Notes: generated from the sequence alone by a model not told the origin. Positions 1 to 10,395 are shown, numbered from the stretch's first letter. The stretch is 64,000 bases of DNA from JALEFZ01 sp964564415 (GCA_964564415.1 CAZMAV010000012.1:62001-126000), one strand, 5' to 3'. Numbers and translations are program-made.

Positions 1-444
1 TGATTCTTGAAGCTGAACGAAGCAGCAGCCCAACTTTTTACCGAAATACCTGATGGATTCCGCAAACTGCTCAATCTCCATGTCGCAGTTGATCAATTTT
101 CGATAATGGGAAATGGTCTGGGGAATCTTGGGACAAAAGATAAAATCATCTGCTGCCTGGTCTGCCCATTTCTCCACCTGCTCAGGCTTGGGAATCCGGT
201 AATGGGTGGTGTTGAGTTCTATGGTATTGAAGGACTGGGAGTAAAAATGGAGAAAATCCCCCTGCTTGGTTTTGGGAGGGAAAAGCTGCCCTATCCATTC
301 TTTGCTGGACCAGCGCGGCAGCCCCACAAAGGCCCTGAAGCGATCCCTGGCAGAGCTTCCGCCCAGGCGCTCAAGGGCCTGAGGAGAGATGGGAGGCAGA
401 GAAAAATCTACACCTGAAATATCCTGAAGCTTACCGAATTTCAT
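1..444 (-). CDS. DUF72 (YecE-like) family protein, C-terminus cut by window edge
   Basis: An uninterrupted minus-strand frame runs from an ATG at 442-444 off the left edge, giving the first 148 codons. Reading it shows the DUF72 signature: a Tyr/Phe-rich segment followed by NTIELNTTHYRIP, then W...DFIFCPKIP and an ISHYRKL stretch, close to the family pattern of F-x-x-vEiN-x-x-fYr-x-p, dF-f-x-K-x-P and iTH-x-x-L. DUF72 proteins fold as TIM barrels; the biochemical role is not established. The N-terminal part before the barrel (about 45 residues) is longer than in YecE. Identification is firm, function is not. Confidence 0.85.
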   Translation of the reverse strand, partial: MKFGKLQDISGVDFSLPPISPQALERLGGSSARDRFRAFVGLPRWSSKEWIGQLFPPKTKQGDFLHFYSQSFNTIELNTTHYRIPKPEQVEKWADQAADDFIFCPKIPQTISHYRKLINCDMEIEQFAESIRYFGKKLGCCFVQLQES

Positions 445-615
445 AGGCCAGCGTTGTTGATTCGATCCCGAGAAGTTGAAATGAAAAATATTACCGGTCA
501 ATTCTGCGAAACATACCAAAAATCATTTTGTTCGGCCAAAAAGGATTGACTATTTTAAACTCACTGACGTATGATGCGTCTTTAATATGAGAAGTTAATC
601 TTGAATAAAACATAC

Positions 616-999
616 ATGTCTAGTCAACAAAATTGCAAACGTCCCTCTGCCCGCGAAAGACAAAAAGGCTTTAAGATTCACGCCATGGTCTACCTTGGGG
701 TCATTGGCTTCAATTGGTTTACCTGGTTTTCTACAGGCGGAGGTTATCCCTGGCCCATGTGGCCCATGATAGGATGGGGCCTCGGCTTATTCTTCCACTA
801 TGTGGGTGCAGTCCTGGCTCCACGATGGTCCACCGATGGCTATCAAATGGAAGAGGACTACCACAGCGCCAATGAAAGGGAAGAATACATCTCCAGCGAG
901 TACAGGACTGATGAGCCTCTTCAAAGGCCCAGGCAGCGCTCCTTCAGGGAAGACTGGGATGGGGTGAATGTGGAAGTTCATGACATTGATGAGAAGTAG
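616..999 (+). CDS. 2TM domain-containing small membrane protein
   Basis: The 127-residue protein has two hydrophobic segments near residues 20-37 and 47-65, joined by a Trp/Pro/Gly-rich turn, then an acidic charged tail of about 60 residues. The motif FKIHAMVYLGVIGFNWFTW and the GWGLGLFFHY stretch match the 2TM domain, which is common in Bacteroidota and is often attached to LytTR or sensor proteins; here it stands alone. Its function is unknown. I start it at the ATG at 616; a TTG at 601 in the same frame would add five residues. An intrinsic terminator follows at 1046. Confidence 0.75.
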   Translation: MSSQQNCKRPSARERQKGFKIHAMVYLGVIGFNWFTWFSTGGGYPWPMWPMIGWGLGLFFHYVGAVLAPRWSTDGYQMEEDYHSANEREEYISSEYRTDEPLQRPRQRSFREDWDGVNVEVHDIDEK

Positions 1000-1045
1000 A
1001 CCTCGATTTTTGAGGAAATGCCATCTACTCCCAAGTAAATAAAGG

Positions 1046-1074
1046 CCCGGTCAATGACCGGGTTTTTTATTTTT
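1046..1074 (+). terminator. intrinsic terminator after the 2TM gene
   Basis: A perfect 7-bp GC-rich stem, CCCGGTC (1046-1052) and GACCGGG (1056-1062), with a 3-nt loop, is followed directly by TTTTTTATTTTTAT. This separates the 2TM gene from the YqhA-like gene. Confidence 0.9.
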
Positions 1075-1172
1075 ATCATAGATTCTCCGAAACCTTGGAA
1101 AGTTTCCCCTTTTATTCGTTGATTTAAGCATCTTCCTCTAAGAGAAAAAATCCTCCTTCAATCAACATCGAG

Positions 1173-1646
1173 ATGAAAATATTAGAATATCTCTTTCGAA
1201 GCATAGGCATTGTAGCCTCCCTGGGTCTCTTTGTCCTGGCAATGGCCGTTACGATGTACACCTTCGTCGAGGGCTTTCATGTAATCGAACAAATTCTCCG
1301 TTTTTCTTCGGCGGAAGACAGGGTGATATACCAGGCCCTGGGTATTCTCGACCTCATCCTTTTGAGCCTGAGTATTTTCATTGCCTCCATCGGCATTTAC
1401 GAACTGTTTGTCAACCCCATCGAAAATCTGCCCAAATGGCTTCAGGTAAAGGACCTGGACGCCCTCAAGGGTATGTTGATCAAGGTCATCATCGTCGTCA
1501 TGGGCATTTCTTTTATGGGTAAGGTCGTCTCCTACAATGGCAAGGTAGACTTGCTTAGCTATGGGGTGGGAGTAGCCGCGGTCATCCTGGCCCTGAGTTA
1601 TTTTCTCAGTGTCAAGGTCAAAATTGATATCAATGAAGACGAGTAG
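1173..1646 (+). CDS. YqhA/UPF0114 family membrane protein
   Basis: The product is a 157-residue integral membrane protein with about four hydrophobic helices (roughly residues 10-30, 55-78, 100-118 and 127-147). The segment FIASIGIYELFVNPI followed by W-L-x-V-x-x-L-D-x-L-K is characteristic of the UPF0114 (YqhA) family. The family has no established function. It is slightly shorter than the E. coli protein (about 164 residues). The AI-2E transporter gene follows 43 bases later on the same strand, so they may be cotranscribed. Confidence 0.8.
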   Translation: MKILEYLFRSIGIVASLGLFVLAMAVTMYTFVEGFHVIEQILRFSSAEDRVIYQALGILDLILLSLSIFIASIGIYELFVNPIENLPKWLQVKDLDALKGMLIKVIIVVMGISFMGKVVSYNGKVDLLSYGVGVAAVILALSYFLSVKVKIDINEDE

Positions 1647-1689
1647 GCAGGGGTTTGGTGCTTGATTATTCTCTACAGCAAATAAAACT

Positions 1690-2715
1690 ATGAAGCAACT
1701 TGCCTACACAGTCATCGGAATCGGGGGCATTCTGGCTCTTTTGGTATTGGGCAAAAGTACCCTCATCCCCCTTGCTTATGGATTGGTCTTATGGTTTTTG
1801 AGCCGCTATTTCAAAAATCTTGTCAATCGCATCCCCCTGATCAAAAAATATGCCCCCTCCTGGGTGGCCAGCAGCATCGCCTTTATCGTGGTGGTCTTTG
1901 TCCTGAGTCTCGTGGTCCAGCTCATCACCACCAATATCGAATCCCTGATTGCATCCGCTGAAACCTATCAGGACAACCTCGATCAGGTCGTTTCCCGACT
2001 CAATGAGCAGTTTGAATTTGACTTTTACACCCAACTAACCGAGGAACTGCAAAATTTCGATTATCAATCTATCCTTAGTCAAATCGCCGATTCCATTTCA
2101 GGCCTACTCAGCGATACAGCCATGATTTTGATCTACGCCATCTTCATTTTTTCGGAGGAGGCTAGTTTTATGACTAAAATTCGAAAGCTATTTACCAATG
2201 AAGAGAACTACCAAAGGACCTCTTCCATCCTCAATCAGATCAATGATTCCGCCGCTGACTACATACGGCTGAAGACCTATATAAGTCTATTGACGGGAGC
2301 CGTTGGCTTTGTTTTTTTGCTCCTTGTCGGCGTAGAAGCTCCGTTTTTCTGGGCCTTTCTCATGTTTGCCCTCAATTATATTCCTACCATCGGTTCCTTG
2401 ATCGCGACCGTTTTCCCTGCCCTTTTTAGCCTGATTCAGTTTGGAGAAATTACTCCCTTCCTCATTATCATAGGGGGTCTGGGAGCCATAGAGATGATCA
2501 TAGGGAATGTACTCGAACCCCGGCTTATGGGTAGATCCCTAAATCTCAGCCCCCTTGTAACCATCCTTGCTCTAATCATCTGGGGAGTCCTCTGGGGAAT
2601 CACAGGAATGCTCCTCAGCGTGCCCATTACAGTCATCATGGTAATCATATTCTCCCAATTTGACGCTACCCGACCCATCGCCATTCTACTCTCCGAAAAT
2701 GGAGAGGTAGACTGA
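1690..2715 (+). CDS. AI-2E/PerM family transporter
   Basis: This 341-residue inner-membrane protein has the AI-2E family layout: two close N-terminal membrane segments, a third near residues 60-82, a soluble, Gln/Asp-rich, partly coiled segment (about 85-150), and four to five C-terminal helices. The stretch FFWAFLMFALNYIPTIGSLIAT and the later LEPRLMGRSLNLSPL are family hallmarks. Members include E. coli TqsA, an AI-2 exporter, and Na+/H+ antiporter-like proteins, so the substrate cannot be inferred. It ends just before the convergent sprA gene. Confidence 0.88.
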   Translation: MKQLAYTVIGIGGILALLVLGKSTLIPLAYGLVLWFLSRYFKNLVNRIPLIKKYAPSWVASSIAFIVVVFVLSLVVQLITTNIESLIASAETYQDNLDQVVSRLNEQFEFDFYTQLTEELQNFDYQSILSQIADSISGLLSDTAMILIYAIFIFSEEASFMTKIRKLFTNEENYQRTSSILNQINDSAADYIRLKTYISLLTGAVGFVFLLLVGVEAPFFWAFLMFALNYIPTIGSLIATVFPALFSLIQFGEITPFLIIIGGLGAIEMIIGNVLEPRLMGRSLNLSPLVTILALIIWGVLWGITGMLLSVPITVIMVIIFSQFDATRPIAILLSENGEVD

Positions 2716-2754
2716 GCAAAGGGAGGCATCTATTTTGTGTGTAATAAGCATAAA

Positions 2755-2777
2755 ACCAGCCTTTTTTGAGGGCTGGT
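2755..2777. terminator. hairpin between convergent AI-2E and sprA genes
   Basis: ACCAGCC (2755-2761) pairs with GGCTGGT (2771-2777) across a 9-nt loop. Read on the minus strand the stem is followed by TTTTAT, so it probably ends sprA transcription. On the plus strand there is no U-run. Confidence 0.55.
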
Positions 2778-2793
2778 GAAGGTCTGGCTGACC

Positions 2794-5700
2794 TTAATTT
2801 GCCAGGGAGAACCGAAGTTGAACGCCCCCACTGGAGAAGACCGTCCTAATGGTCTGGAGGGTGTAGGGATCGTTGAGGTTGTAGCGGAAGAAAAACTTAA
2901 TGTTGAGGCGCTTATTTACCACGTAGTCGATAGAAGGCTCGAAGATCAGGTTTCTGGCACCCCTGGTCGTCTGTTCGATAAAGTCGTCGGGAGCCCCCAC
3001 TTTTTCTGCCGGTATGCTCCGGTTGACCTCGTAATTGTCTCTCAGGGTCATGGTGAAGGCAAAGTTAGCAGTATTTTGAAGGTCAAAATCCCTTCCAAAG
3101 GCTCTGAAAAAGAGGTTGAGTTCTTCTTTTCTGTAACGAATGTCTACGGAGAGGTCCTGGTTTCGGGTTTCGATGACCTGAAGGTTGCCGATATTAAGGG
3201 TCAACTGCCGGGTGCGGGCGTATTGGACTTCGGCGGTAAGGCCATTATTGGCTGTAACACTAAGCCCAATCAGCGGAGAAAACCTTTCTGAAATCTGCAC
3301 CCCCTGAATGAAGAAGCGGCTGTAGGTATCGAAGACATTGAACCCTACATTCTGGAAGCTATCGACCTGCTGAAATTCATCGGCATAACCGTCCATGTCA
3401 AAATCGCGGAAGAGCAGGTTATTGTTAAAAGTACCCACTGTGTAGTTGCCCGTGTAGCTATGCCTGATGGTTATGGATCGGACCCTATCCTTCAGAAAAG
3501 GCAGCTTGGAAAGGCCATTATAGTTGATCCTCCAGTTGGGCAAGGGAATGATTGGACGGCTGGAAAGCTCTATATTTTCCGGACCCACGATGCCATAGGT
3601 GGCCAGGAAAGAGGAAATCAGCACATCCTGATTCGAACCCAGGTAGCCATTGCGGAAGCCAAAGATGGTTTCTGAGTCTCTATTCTGAAACTCGGGGTCC
3701 TGCTCGGCCAGTCGCTGAGAAATAGTGGTCCTCGCATTGGAAAACCTTCGCAGCAGAGCAGAATTGGGGTCTTTGGGATCTTCCTGATCAAAGGCCGTAT
3801 TGGCAAAGATATAGGTCATGTTGAGGCTACCGGTGGTCAGGGGATCAAAGCTCTTGAAGGATTCCGAGGACGGATCGTAGCGGAAGTACTCGGTATTGTT
3901 GAGGGTAGAGTTCCGGTTGACGTTGAGGTCTATCCTAAAGTCCTTGAAAAGCTCTACCGAGGTCTTGGCAGTAAAATTATCCGATACATTTTGCTGAAAC
4001 AGATTGGAAAGGGTGGTATCCCTTGTCAGCCATCCATTTCGGGCCGATACTCCCCGCACATCCTGCTGTCCTCCAAAAACAAATTGCCAGGTCGGAGGAA
4101 CTACGGTGCTAAACATCTGGCTGCCGGGGCTCACGTATTCCCAATCCAAGCCAAAATTATCCGTCCGGGGCAGATAGCCCGGCAGAATGGTTCCCGCACT
4201 CCTGTTAAAGTTTGCGTCGATATTTCTCACACTCAGCGCAATCCGTGTCAGTTCTCGCCCTACACGCTTGATGAACCAAAGGGGATCAATCTTTTTGGCG
4301 GTATCCTGGACAGCCTCCGTTCCATTTTGCTGACCCGGAGTTACCGGAACCTTTTTCGTTTTAGGCTCAGCCCTTTCCAGGTATTTGCTAAAGTTTTCCT
4401 CCCCATCGAGGATCTTCTTCAATGGTTTTATCTTTCGGTAAACCGAGTTGAGGTCCAGCCGGGTAGTGGCCTGTATGGTCTGGTTATTGGTGACCGTACC
4501 CCCCAAACTTGGAAGAATTTCCGGTGGCTGAATCCAGTTGAAGGAGCCTGTATAGTTGATCGATCCACTGATCCAATTCAGGAGTTTGATCTGAGAAAAT
4601 GGCAGGCGGTAAGCCACGTTGAGGTTGTGCTGATAGGCTGTATTTCGCCCAAAGTTGACAAACCTGTCATGCCCGTTGGCGGTATCCTTTCCTATGTACA
4701 GCAGGTTGTCGATCAAGCGACCAACGGAGTCCCTTTCTTCCTGAGTTGCCGTATCCCAGTATCCTTGTACCTCGTCCACCCTGCCGGTATTAGCGGCATT
4801 GAAACTTATCTGGAGGTTTCGCGTCAGGGGCCAATTGAGGTTGTAATTCCGGTTCAGCAGGAAGTTTTTGGAATAGAGGGGATCAATTGAAGTTTCATTC
4901 AGGCCAATGGGACGGAGAATTCTTTCTTCGAATCTTCTGTTTCCCGTAATGCCCATGGAGAAGGTTTGAGGGAAGGGCTTCAGCTCAAGTCCCGTCAGGA
5001 AACTTCCATTTTGCTTGAAAAAGTCTGATTTCTCCAAAAACTTGAAGGGCTGGAGGGCAACCTGAGGAAATGTATATCGGTAATTGATCGCTCCTCGATG
5101 CTGGGTATTGAAGCGCCGTTTGATGGTGGAATTCCGTGCTTCTTCTTCACTATAGGCAAAAGTAAAGTCAAAGTTGGCGATAGACCAGGGCATTCGGGTC
5201 TGTCCCCCTCCTCCTTTTTGCTGGTTCCGTCCCGGTCGCTGCCTCGGATTCTGGTTGCTCGGCTCCGTCTCTCCCCCCTTTTTCTGAGGATTGATCTTCC
5301 AGTTGTTTAGAGAGACGCTGCGGGTCCGTTTGTAGTCCTGAATTTGCCTGAGGGTATCCTTCACTACCTCTTCCGGCAGCACTTCTCTCAGCCTGTCCAC
5401 TGTTACGTCTTCTTCCTGAGGATTAAAAAGAGGGGTAATTTGTTCTTCCCCATAAGTAGCTGACACAGGAGCAGAGACTCCCCAATTGTCAGGCAGGAAG
5501 CGACTCAGGTTGAGGTTGGCGGAGATGTTGTAGCGCAAAATTTCTTCCTGCGAACGGTTGCTCAGCTTTTGCTCCAAGGGACCAAAGCCAGCGGATTTGT
5601 AGGAGGCTGTGGCATTTACCGTACCCAGGTCAGCCAATTTGAAGGAGGCATTGGTATTAAAGGCATAGCCCTTTCTCCTGTCAAAATTGGTCAAGCGCAA

Positions 5701-8700
5701 CTCATTCACCCAGACCTCAATGCAGATGGGCTCTCCATTGGGGTCTGCGGGATTGCGCACGCCGATCATAATGTTGCGAATATCACTAAGCTTGGGAGTT
5801 CCTCTTACGATGACAGAGTGGCCTTCAGGCAGGCCTGTCGTGTCCCTGAATCTGTAGATCAGGCCAAAGTTGGCGTCATTTCTATTGGCCTTGGCTTGTG
5901 CCAATAGAGCCAGATCGATGTCAAACTCGTTTTCGCTGGGCCATACATTTTCGGGATTGTTGGGGCTGCCCAGGGGATCGGAAGGAGACAGGGGCATCTC
6001 ATACTCGTAGTAATTCTCGTCATTGTCCAGTCCCAATCGAATGAAGACCATGGCGTCTCCCCGCTGCTCAAAATTGGAATTTCCTATTCCCACCTCGTCC
6101 TCCAAAGGCTCAGCATGGACAAACATCTTGAGTCTTTTGTACTGACGAAGGTCCTGCCTCACCATCTTATAAATTCCCCTGGCATCTCCTTCGGCAAGGT
6201 CGCAGGTCCTTAGGGTAAGAGAGCGCTCATTTTGGCGGACATTAGAAGCCAGGTTTCCATTGATGACCTGCTGCCGAATGCCGGGTGGGATGACGTAGTT
6301 GAAGGGCTGCTTACCACTATTTTCCTCAAAAGAAAGAGCTCCAAGTTCGAAGCGGGTATTGGCACTTTCGATGGGGTTGATTACGGTATTTTCTTCTGCC
6401 AACTCTCCAGGGAAGCGTATCCACTGGGAAGAAATCAACTGAAATTCTGTCATTCTCAAAATTACCTCCTCCGAAAAGCCAGTCATGTACATCCTCATGA
6501 AGTTGATGCTCTGGAAGTTGCTGATTCCGTTGATAGGCGTTCCCGAACGAATGGGCACCCTAAATTGGTACCAGGTTACCTCCTTGGTAGTATTTCCCGC
6601 AGGCACCGGAGGAGTCTCCACCTTGTCTACCACGAAGTTGGACCCTGGTTCCAGGGAGTCGGGATGCAGCCTAATCCGATATTGCCAGTACTGCTCACTT
6701 TGATTGAGAGAGCCGTTTTGATTGACATCCTCTACATCGGGCTGGTTGGTGGCTTGCAGGGACTGTTCGGTATCCGGATTGGCATCCGCAGTAGGTGAAT
6801 TTCCTTCCAATCCATTCCACTTTTCATACCTCACCAAGAGGGGGGCCTGTATCGCATCGTAGGAGGGGTCCCTAAAGCTGGTGTAGTCATCCGAGCTGGG
6901 GTCTTCGATGAATTCGGCCAGGGCCTGGGCGTTCAAAATGGAAGAAAGGGTATCTATGGCCTGATAATATTGATTCAAATAATTGGCCTCCTTGTCTGTA
7001 GGCAGGCCATCCAGGCCGACATCCTGAAGCAGTCGAGCTTCATTATCATTGGCAAAGGTCTCGGCGGCGGGCACCTCATTGACAATGGGCCCCCAAAAGG
7101 TAGTGTCTGGAACCCGGACGGGAGGAGGAGGATCTTCATCAGGTAGGGCATGCTCGCGAAACAACCGACCATCTGGAAGGACATCTTCGTCTACCAGACC
7201 AAAGTTGATGTAAAACTCTCCTCCGTCAGAATTGGGATTTCCATCAGATGGGTCGAAGGGATCCATCAGCCAAAACTCCACAAACTCCACATTGGTCGCC
7301 TCAAAGTCATTGTTGACATCAATGGAGCGCATGATTCCTCCCCAGTTTTCCTCGGGATTTGAAAAATTACCGTTGGGTTGCAAACGAGAAGGATCGGCCT
7401 GGTAGTTGTAAAAACCCCTGCGCTGGGGATCAAATTTAAGGTCGAAGGTATTTTGAATCTGGCTACCGAAGGCCCTTTGTGCCGTTGGAAAAATCTCAGA
7501 AGGTAGAATCTGGCGCGTATAATTGTTTGACTGATCGGCTTCGGGAATACGGTCGCTCCAGCGGTTGTAATAAATCTGGTCGATGGTATACCAGGAGAGC
7601 TTTCCCCGGCTAAAGTTTTCAGCCAGAGGGCTGCCATAAAAATCTTTGGGGTTAAAGAGGCGATCATTGCCTTCAGGAAAGGAAGCCAGTCTCCAACGCT
7701 GCCAGCCCATGAGGGTAAAAGGGGTGGCTGCCGCCTCAAAGTCGTCCAGGTAGACAATGCCCCTGTCGGTGGAGTTGCGGATAGCTCTGGGCACTCCGGG
7801 CAGAAACTGTGCAAGTTCACCCGCTGCGGTAATGTGCGAAGGCTGCTTGGTCGTGTAAAGGGGAAGTTTGTCAAGCAGTTTGGTCAGAAAAGGAGCCTCC
7901 CGGTCGTAGGTTCCGTCAAAGCCCCAGAGGGTATTGTTTACGGGCTCATCACCGAGGATGGTCTTCTGGTTAAAGGGCTGCTCCCTGAGGTTCAGGATGG
8001 TACCCCCAAGGGACAACTCTCGGGAAGGACTGTATTCCACCCTACCTCCGAGCAGGGTCTTATTTTGCAGGTTGTAGAGGGAAGAGGACTCAAAAGAAAC
8101 CTCAATGTCCTGGTTGGAAGTCAGGATAGACTCATTGGTAATGATGATCTTACCCCCGATCTGGTCTACGGTATAGTCTTGTCCTTCGACCAGGGTACGA
8201 CCTCCGGCTCTTACGATGACTCCACCCTCTGCCAGGTTAAAAGTATTGAGGGGAATTTCGGAATTATTGGCCGATCGAAAATACCCCTCCAGGGAGTATC
8301 GATACTGGGGGCCGTTCTGCCTCGCCGAGGCCTGGGTATTGTTGTACAACTGATCGAAGACATAGCGTTCTATGGCTTCTTCATCTCCGTCCAGTTTCTC
8401 TTCCAAATGCTCTCCAAAGGGCTCCAATACAGGAAAAATCACCAATCCCTTTTGAGGATTCACCGTATATGGCTCTACAAAGTCAAAAAAGTTATCCGGG
8501 TTGGGAGCCGTATGGTTCGTCAAGCGGTCCACATTTAGGACCTGAATCAGGGGCTTGTCTTTGACGGGTCCGGTAGGCAGGTAATTGATCTTACCTGCGC
8601 TGCTTCCCGATTCGTATTGAACATCCAAAAAGAAACCTTCCCTATTGATCCCGTATTGAATCTGGTAGATATTCTTCATCATCAGGTCCCAGGCGGGATA

Positions 8701-10260
8701 GGGGTCTACCCTCAGCACAGAAGGCTTGAGCATCTTAAGGAAAAGAAGGTTGGTATTTTCTGCATTGGCGGGCACATCGTTCGAGAGGTCTCCCACCTGA
8801 TACACCCTTCCGTTGAGGGTGTACCGATAGGCCACGCAAAGTATCTGGTCGGACTGTATAGGCGTATTGAGAGATACATAACCCAAGGCTGAGTTGATGG
8901 TATACTCGTTGGGTTGGAGCTTTCTCATGTTGGCGATGACCTCATAGTCCTCGGTGTTGACAAAGTTTCGGTCTACCAGGCCCTCAATCGACTGCTGTGA
9001 GGTCGTTACATCCCTGGCTCCTGAGAGATTATCCAAAAAGTCGTAGAGGTCATTGGAAGAATTGTCGGGAAAGCGAAAATTGGGATCCTGGTTTGGTATA
9101 ACAGATTCGTTGAAAATCCTTCCCTGACCTCCTCCTGCGGGAAGATTATTTTCTCCCAGGTCTATAAGCCCCAGGGCATTTCTGTTGTCTCTGGTAAAGC
9201 CCTGTCTTTCTACCCAAACCTCCACCTGCTGGATTTGAAGGCGGGACTGAAGGACAGGAAGGTTGGCAAGGGCCTGCTCATATTGGGAGCGAAACTGGTG
9301 GCTGAGGAAAAAGTGGCGATTGGCATCATATTCGGTTACTTCCTTTTCGAAGGGCGTTTCCACCGCTCCTCCTCCGGCAACTTTGATCGACTGCACCTGC
9401 CCCTGCTCCATGGAGGCGATTCCACTCACGTAGACAGGGCCGAATTTAAGCCTTGTCTTAACTCCAAATAGATTCTGACGACCTACAATGAGGGAGTTGC
9501 CCACCTGCATGCTTACATTACCCGCAGCGATATTTTGTAAAATCTGGTCCTCTGTACCGCTGTGCTCCAGTTTGAGTTCGTCCTCAAAATCGAAGGTGGC
9601 CTGGGTATCGAAATTGACATTCATCCTCAATTTTTCCCCGATCTGCCCGATCACCCCCACCTGGATATTCTGATCAAAATTAAAGATGGTATTTCTCTGA
9701 AGGCGCTGAGAGAGGCCGGGATTTTCACTCACATTTCGGTCAATAGAGAAACTCAGGGTAGCAAAGCCCGTAGGGCGAATAGAAATGGTCCCTCCCCCAA
9801 AAATGTCGGATAGCTCTTCAATGTTGATGTCAAGTTGGAGGCCTTTTTGGTTTTCCTCATTGGAGGAGAGGGCCATCTGCCGAAAGTGCTGACGACGAAG
9901 TTCTTTCATGCGGTAATCCACATACTCGTCAAAGCCAATGTGGGAGGGACGGCGGATGTCTAGGTTGCCAATACGCTCGTAAATGTTGTAGCCCTGGAGG
10001 CTGTCTTCCAGCTCATAGCTTACCTTATAGCCTGAGGGATAGTCCAATTGCATGGGCGTCACAGGCTCCTGTTGGGTGGCGTCTCCGACCCTGTCGTTAG
10101 GGTTTTTCTTTACCTTTGAAGTGTCGTTCTCTGGCTCCTCGACCCTTACCAGAATGCTGTCACGGTCATTGTGGAGAGGCACAGAGGGAACGGGCTCCGG
10201 ACTGGTGTAGAATAGCGAAGCTAGAGCAGACACCAGCAGTGCGATGCTAAACTTAGACAA
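2794..10260 (-). CDS. sprA: SprA/Sov, outer-membrane translocon of the type IX secretion system
   Basis: SprA is the very large beta-barrel that forms the protein-conducting channel of the T9SS in the outer membrane, needed for secretion and for gliding adhesins. The 2488-residue product is similar in length to Flavobacterium SprA (about 2400). It has an N-terminal signal-like segment (residues 1-20), the SprA N-terminal motif region GYNIYERIGNLDIRRPSHIG near residue 89, repeated beta-strand segments throughout, and a C-terminal barrel strand ending VQLRFSLAN. The start is a TTG at 10258-10260: an in-frame TAA lies just upstream and the first ATG lies beyond the signal peptide. ruvA is upstream, an order seen in other Bacteroidota. 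A -7 element is at 10388-10395. Confidence 0.95.
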   Translation of the reverse strand: MSKFSIALLVSALASLFYTSPEPVPSVPLHNDRDSILVRVEEPENDTSKVKKNPNDRVGDATQQEPVTPMQLDYPSGYKVSYELEDSLQGYNIYERIGNLDIRRPSHIGFDEYVDYRMKELRRQHFRQMALSSNEENQKGLQLDINIEELSDIFGGGTISIRPTGFATLSFSIDRNVSENPGLSQRLQRNTIFNFDQNIQVGVIGQIGEKLRMNVNFDTQATFDFEDELKLEHSGTEDQILQNIAAGNVSMQVGNSLIVGRQNLFGVKTRLKFGPVYVSGIASMEQGQVQSIKVAGGGAVETPFEKEVTEYDANRHFFLSHQFRSQYEQALANLPVLQSRLQIQQVEVWVERQGFTRDNRNALGLIDLGENNLPAGGGQGRIFNESVIPNQDPNFRFPDNSSNDLYDFLDNLSGARDVTTSQQSIEGLVDRNFVNTEDYEVIANMRKLQPNEYTINSALGYVSLNTPIQSDQILCVAYRYTLNGRVYQVGDLSNDVPANAENTNLLFLKMLKPSVLRVDPYPAWDLMMKNIYQIQYGINREGFFLDVQYESGSSAGKINYLPTGPVKDKPLIQVLNVDRLTNHTAPNPDNFFDFVEPYTVNPQKGLVIFPVLEPFGEHLEEKLDGDEEAIERYVFDQLYNNTQASARQNGPQYRYSLEGYFRSANNSEIPLNTFNLAEGGVIVRAGGRTLVEGQDYTVDQIGGKIIITNESILTSNQDIEVSFESSSLYNLQNKTLLGGRVEYSPSRELSLGGTILNLREQPFNQKTILGDEPVNNTLWGFDGTYDREAPFLTKLLDKLPLYTTKQPSHITAAGELAQFLPGVPRAIRNSTDRGIVYLDDFEAAATPFTLMGWQRWRLASFPEGNDRLFNPKDFYGSPLAENFSRGKLSWYTIDQIYYNRWSDRIPEADQSNNYTRQILPSEIFPTAQRAFGSQIQNTFDLKFDPQRRGFYNYQADPSRLQPNGNFSNPEENWGGIMRSIDVNNDFEATNVEFVEFWLMDPFDPSDGNPNSDGGEFYINFGLVDEDVLPDGRLFREHALPDEDPPPPVRVPDTTFWGPIVNEVPAAETFANDNEARLLQDVGLDGLPTDKEANYLNQYYQAIDTLSSILNAQALAEFIEDPSSDDYTSFRDPSYDAIQAPLLVRYEKWNGLEGNSPTADANPDTEQSLQATNQPDVEDVNQNGSLNQSEQYWQYRIRLHPDSLEPGSNFVVDKVETPPVPAGNTTKEVTWYQFRVPIRSGTPINGISNFQSINFMRMYMTGFSEEVILRMTEFQLISSQWIRFPGELAEENTVINPIESANTRFELGALSFEENSGKQPFNYVIPPGIRQQVINGNLASNVRQNERSLTLRTCDLAEGDARGIYKMVRQDLRQYKRLKMFVHAEPLEDEVGIGNSNFEQRGDAMVFIRLGLDNDENYYEYEMPLSPSDPLGSPNNPENVWPSENEFDIDLALLAQAKANRNDANFGLIYRFRDTTGLPEGHSVIVRGTPKLSDIRNIMIGVRNPADPNGEPICIEVWVNELRLTNFDRRKGYAFNTNASFKLADLGTVNATASYKSAGFGPLEQKLSNRSQEEILRYNISANLNLSRFLPDNWGVSAPVSATYGEEQITPLFNPQEEDVTVDRLREVLPEEVVKDTLRQIQDYKRTRSVSLNNWKINPQKKGGETEPSNQNPRQRPGRNQQKGGGGQTRMPWSIANFDFTFAYSEEEARNSTIKRRFNTQHRGAINYRYTFPQVALQPFKFLEKSDFFKQNGSFLTGLELKPFPQTFSMGITGNRRFEERILRPIGLNETSIDPLYSKNFLLNRNYNLNWPLTRNLQISFNAANTGRVDEVQGYWDTATQEERDSVGRLIDNLLYIGKDTANGHDRFVNFGRNTAYQHNLNVAYRLPFSQIKLLNWISGSINYTGSFNWIQPPEILPSLGGTVTNNQTIQATTRLDLNSVYRKIKPLKKILDGEENFSKYLERAEPKTKKVPVTPGQQNGTEAVQDTAKKIDPLWFIKRVGRELTRIALSVRNIDANFNRSAGTILPGYLPRTDNFGLDWEYVSPGSQMFSTVVPPTWQFVFGGQQDVRGVSARNGWLTRDTTLSNLFQQNVSDNFTAKTSVELFKDFRIDLNVNRNSTLNNTEYFRYDPSSESFKSFDPLTTGSLNMTYIFANTAFDQEDPKDPNSALLRRFSNARTTISQRLAEQDPEFQNRDSETIFGFRNGYLGSNQDVLISSFLATYGIVGPENIELSSRPIIPLPNWRINYNGLSKLPFLKDRVRSITIRHSYTGNYTVGTFNNNLLFRDFDMDGYADEFQQVDSFQNVGFNVFDTYSRFFIQGVQISERFSPLIGLSVTANNGLTAEVQYARTRQLTLNIGNLQVIETRNQDLSVDIRYRKEELNLFFRAFGRDFDLQNTANFAFTMTLRDNYEVNRSIPAEKVGAPDDFIEQTTRGARNLIFEPSIDYVVNKRLNIKFFFRYNLNDPYTLQTIRTVFSSGGVQLRFSLAN

Positions 10261-10387
10261 AGCGTGTTAAATTTTGGTAAAATTCCTACTTAAAACATTT
10301 AGCGTAGAGACTGCTCCATAGGCAAGATCGGGGAATAGTAGTTTGGTTCTTTTGAGGAAGGAAAATGATTGTTGTCTGTCTATGGTG

Positions 10388-10395
10388 CAAAGCTA
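10388..10395 (-). promoter_or_regulatory. -7 promoter element for sprA
   Basis: On the minus strand this reads TAGCTTTG, an exact match to the Bacteroidota -7 consensus TAnnTTTG. A T-rich stretch lies about 18 bases upstream, but I see no clean TTTG -33 box. The predicted 5' leader is about 120 bases. It lies in the 246-base gap between sprA and ruvA, which otherwise holds nothing I recognise, and suggests sprA has its own promoter. Confidence 0.5.

Noticed and set aside
3991..8538. Several long plus-strand open frames opposite sprA (for example 3991-4890, 6232-6798, 7834-8538)
   Set aside because: They mirror the sprA coding frame, and none shows a signal peptide or domain. sprA is unequivocal on the other strand.
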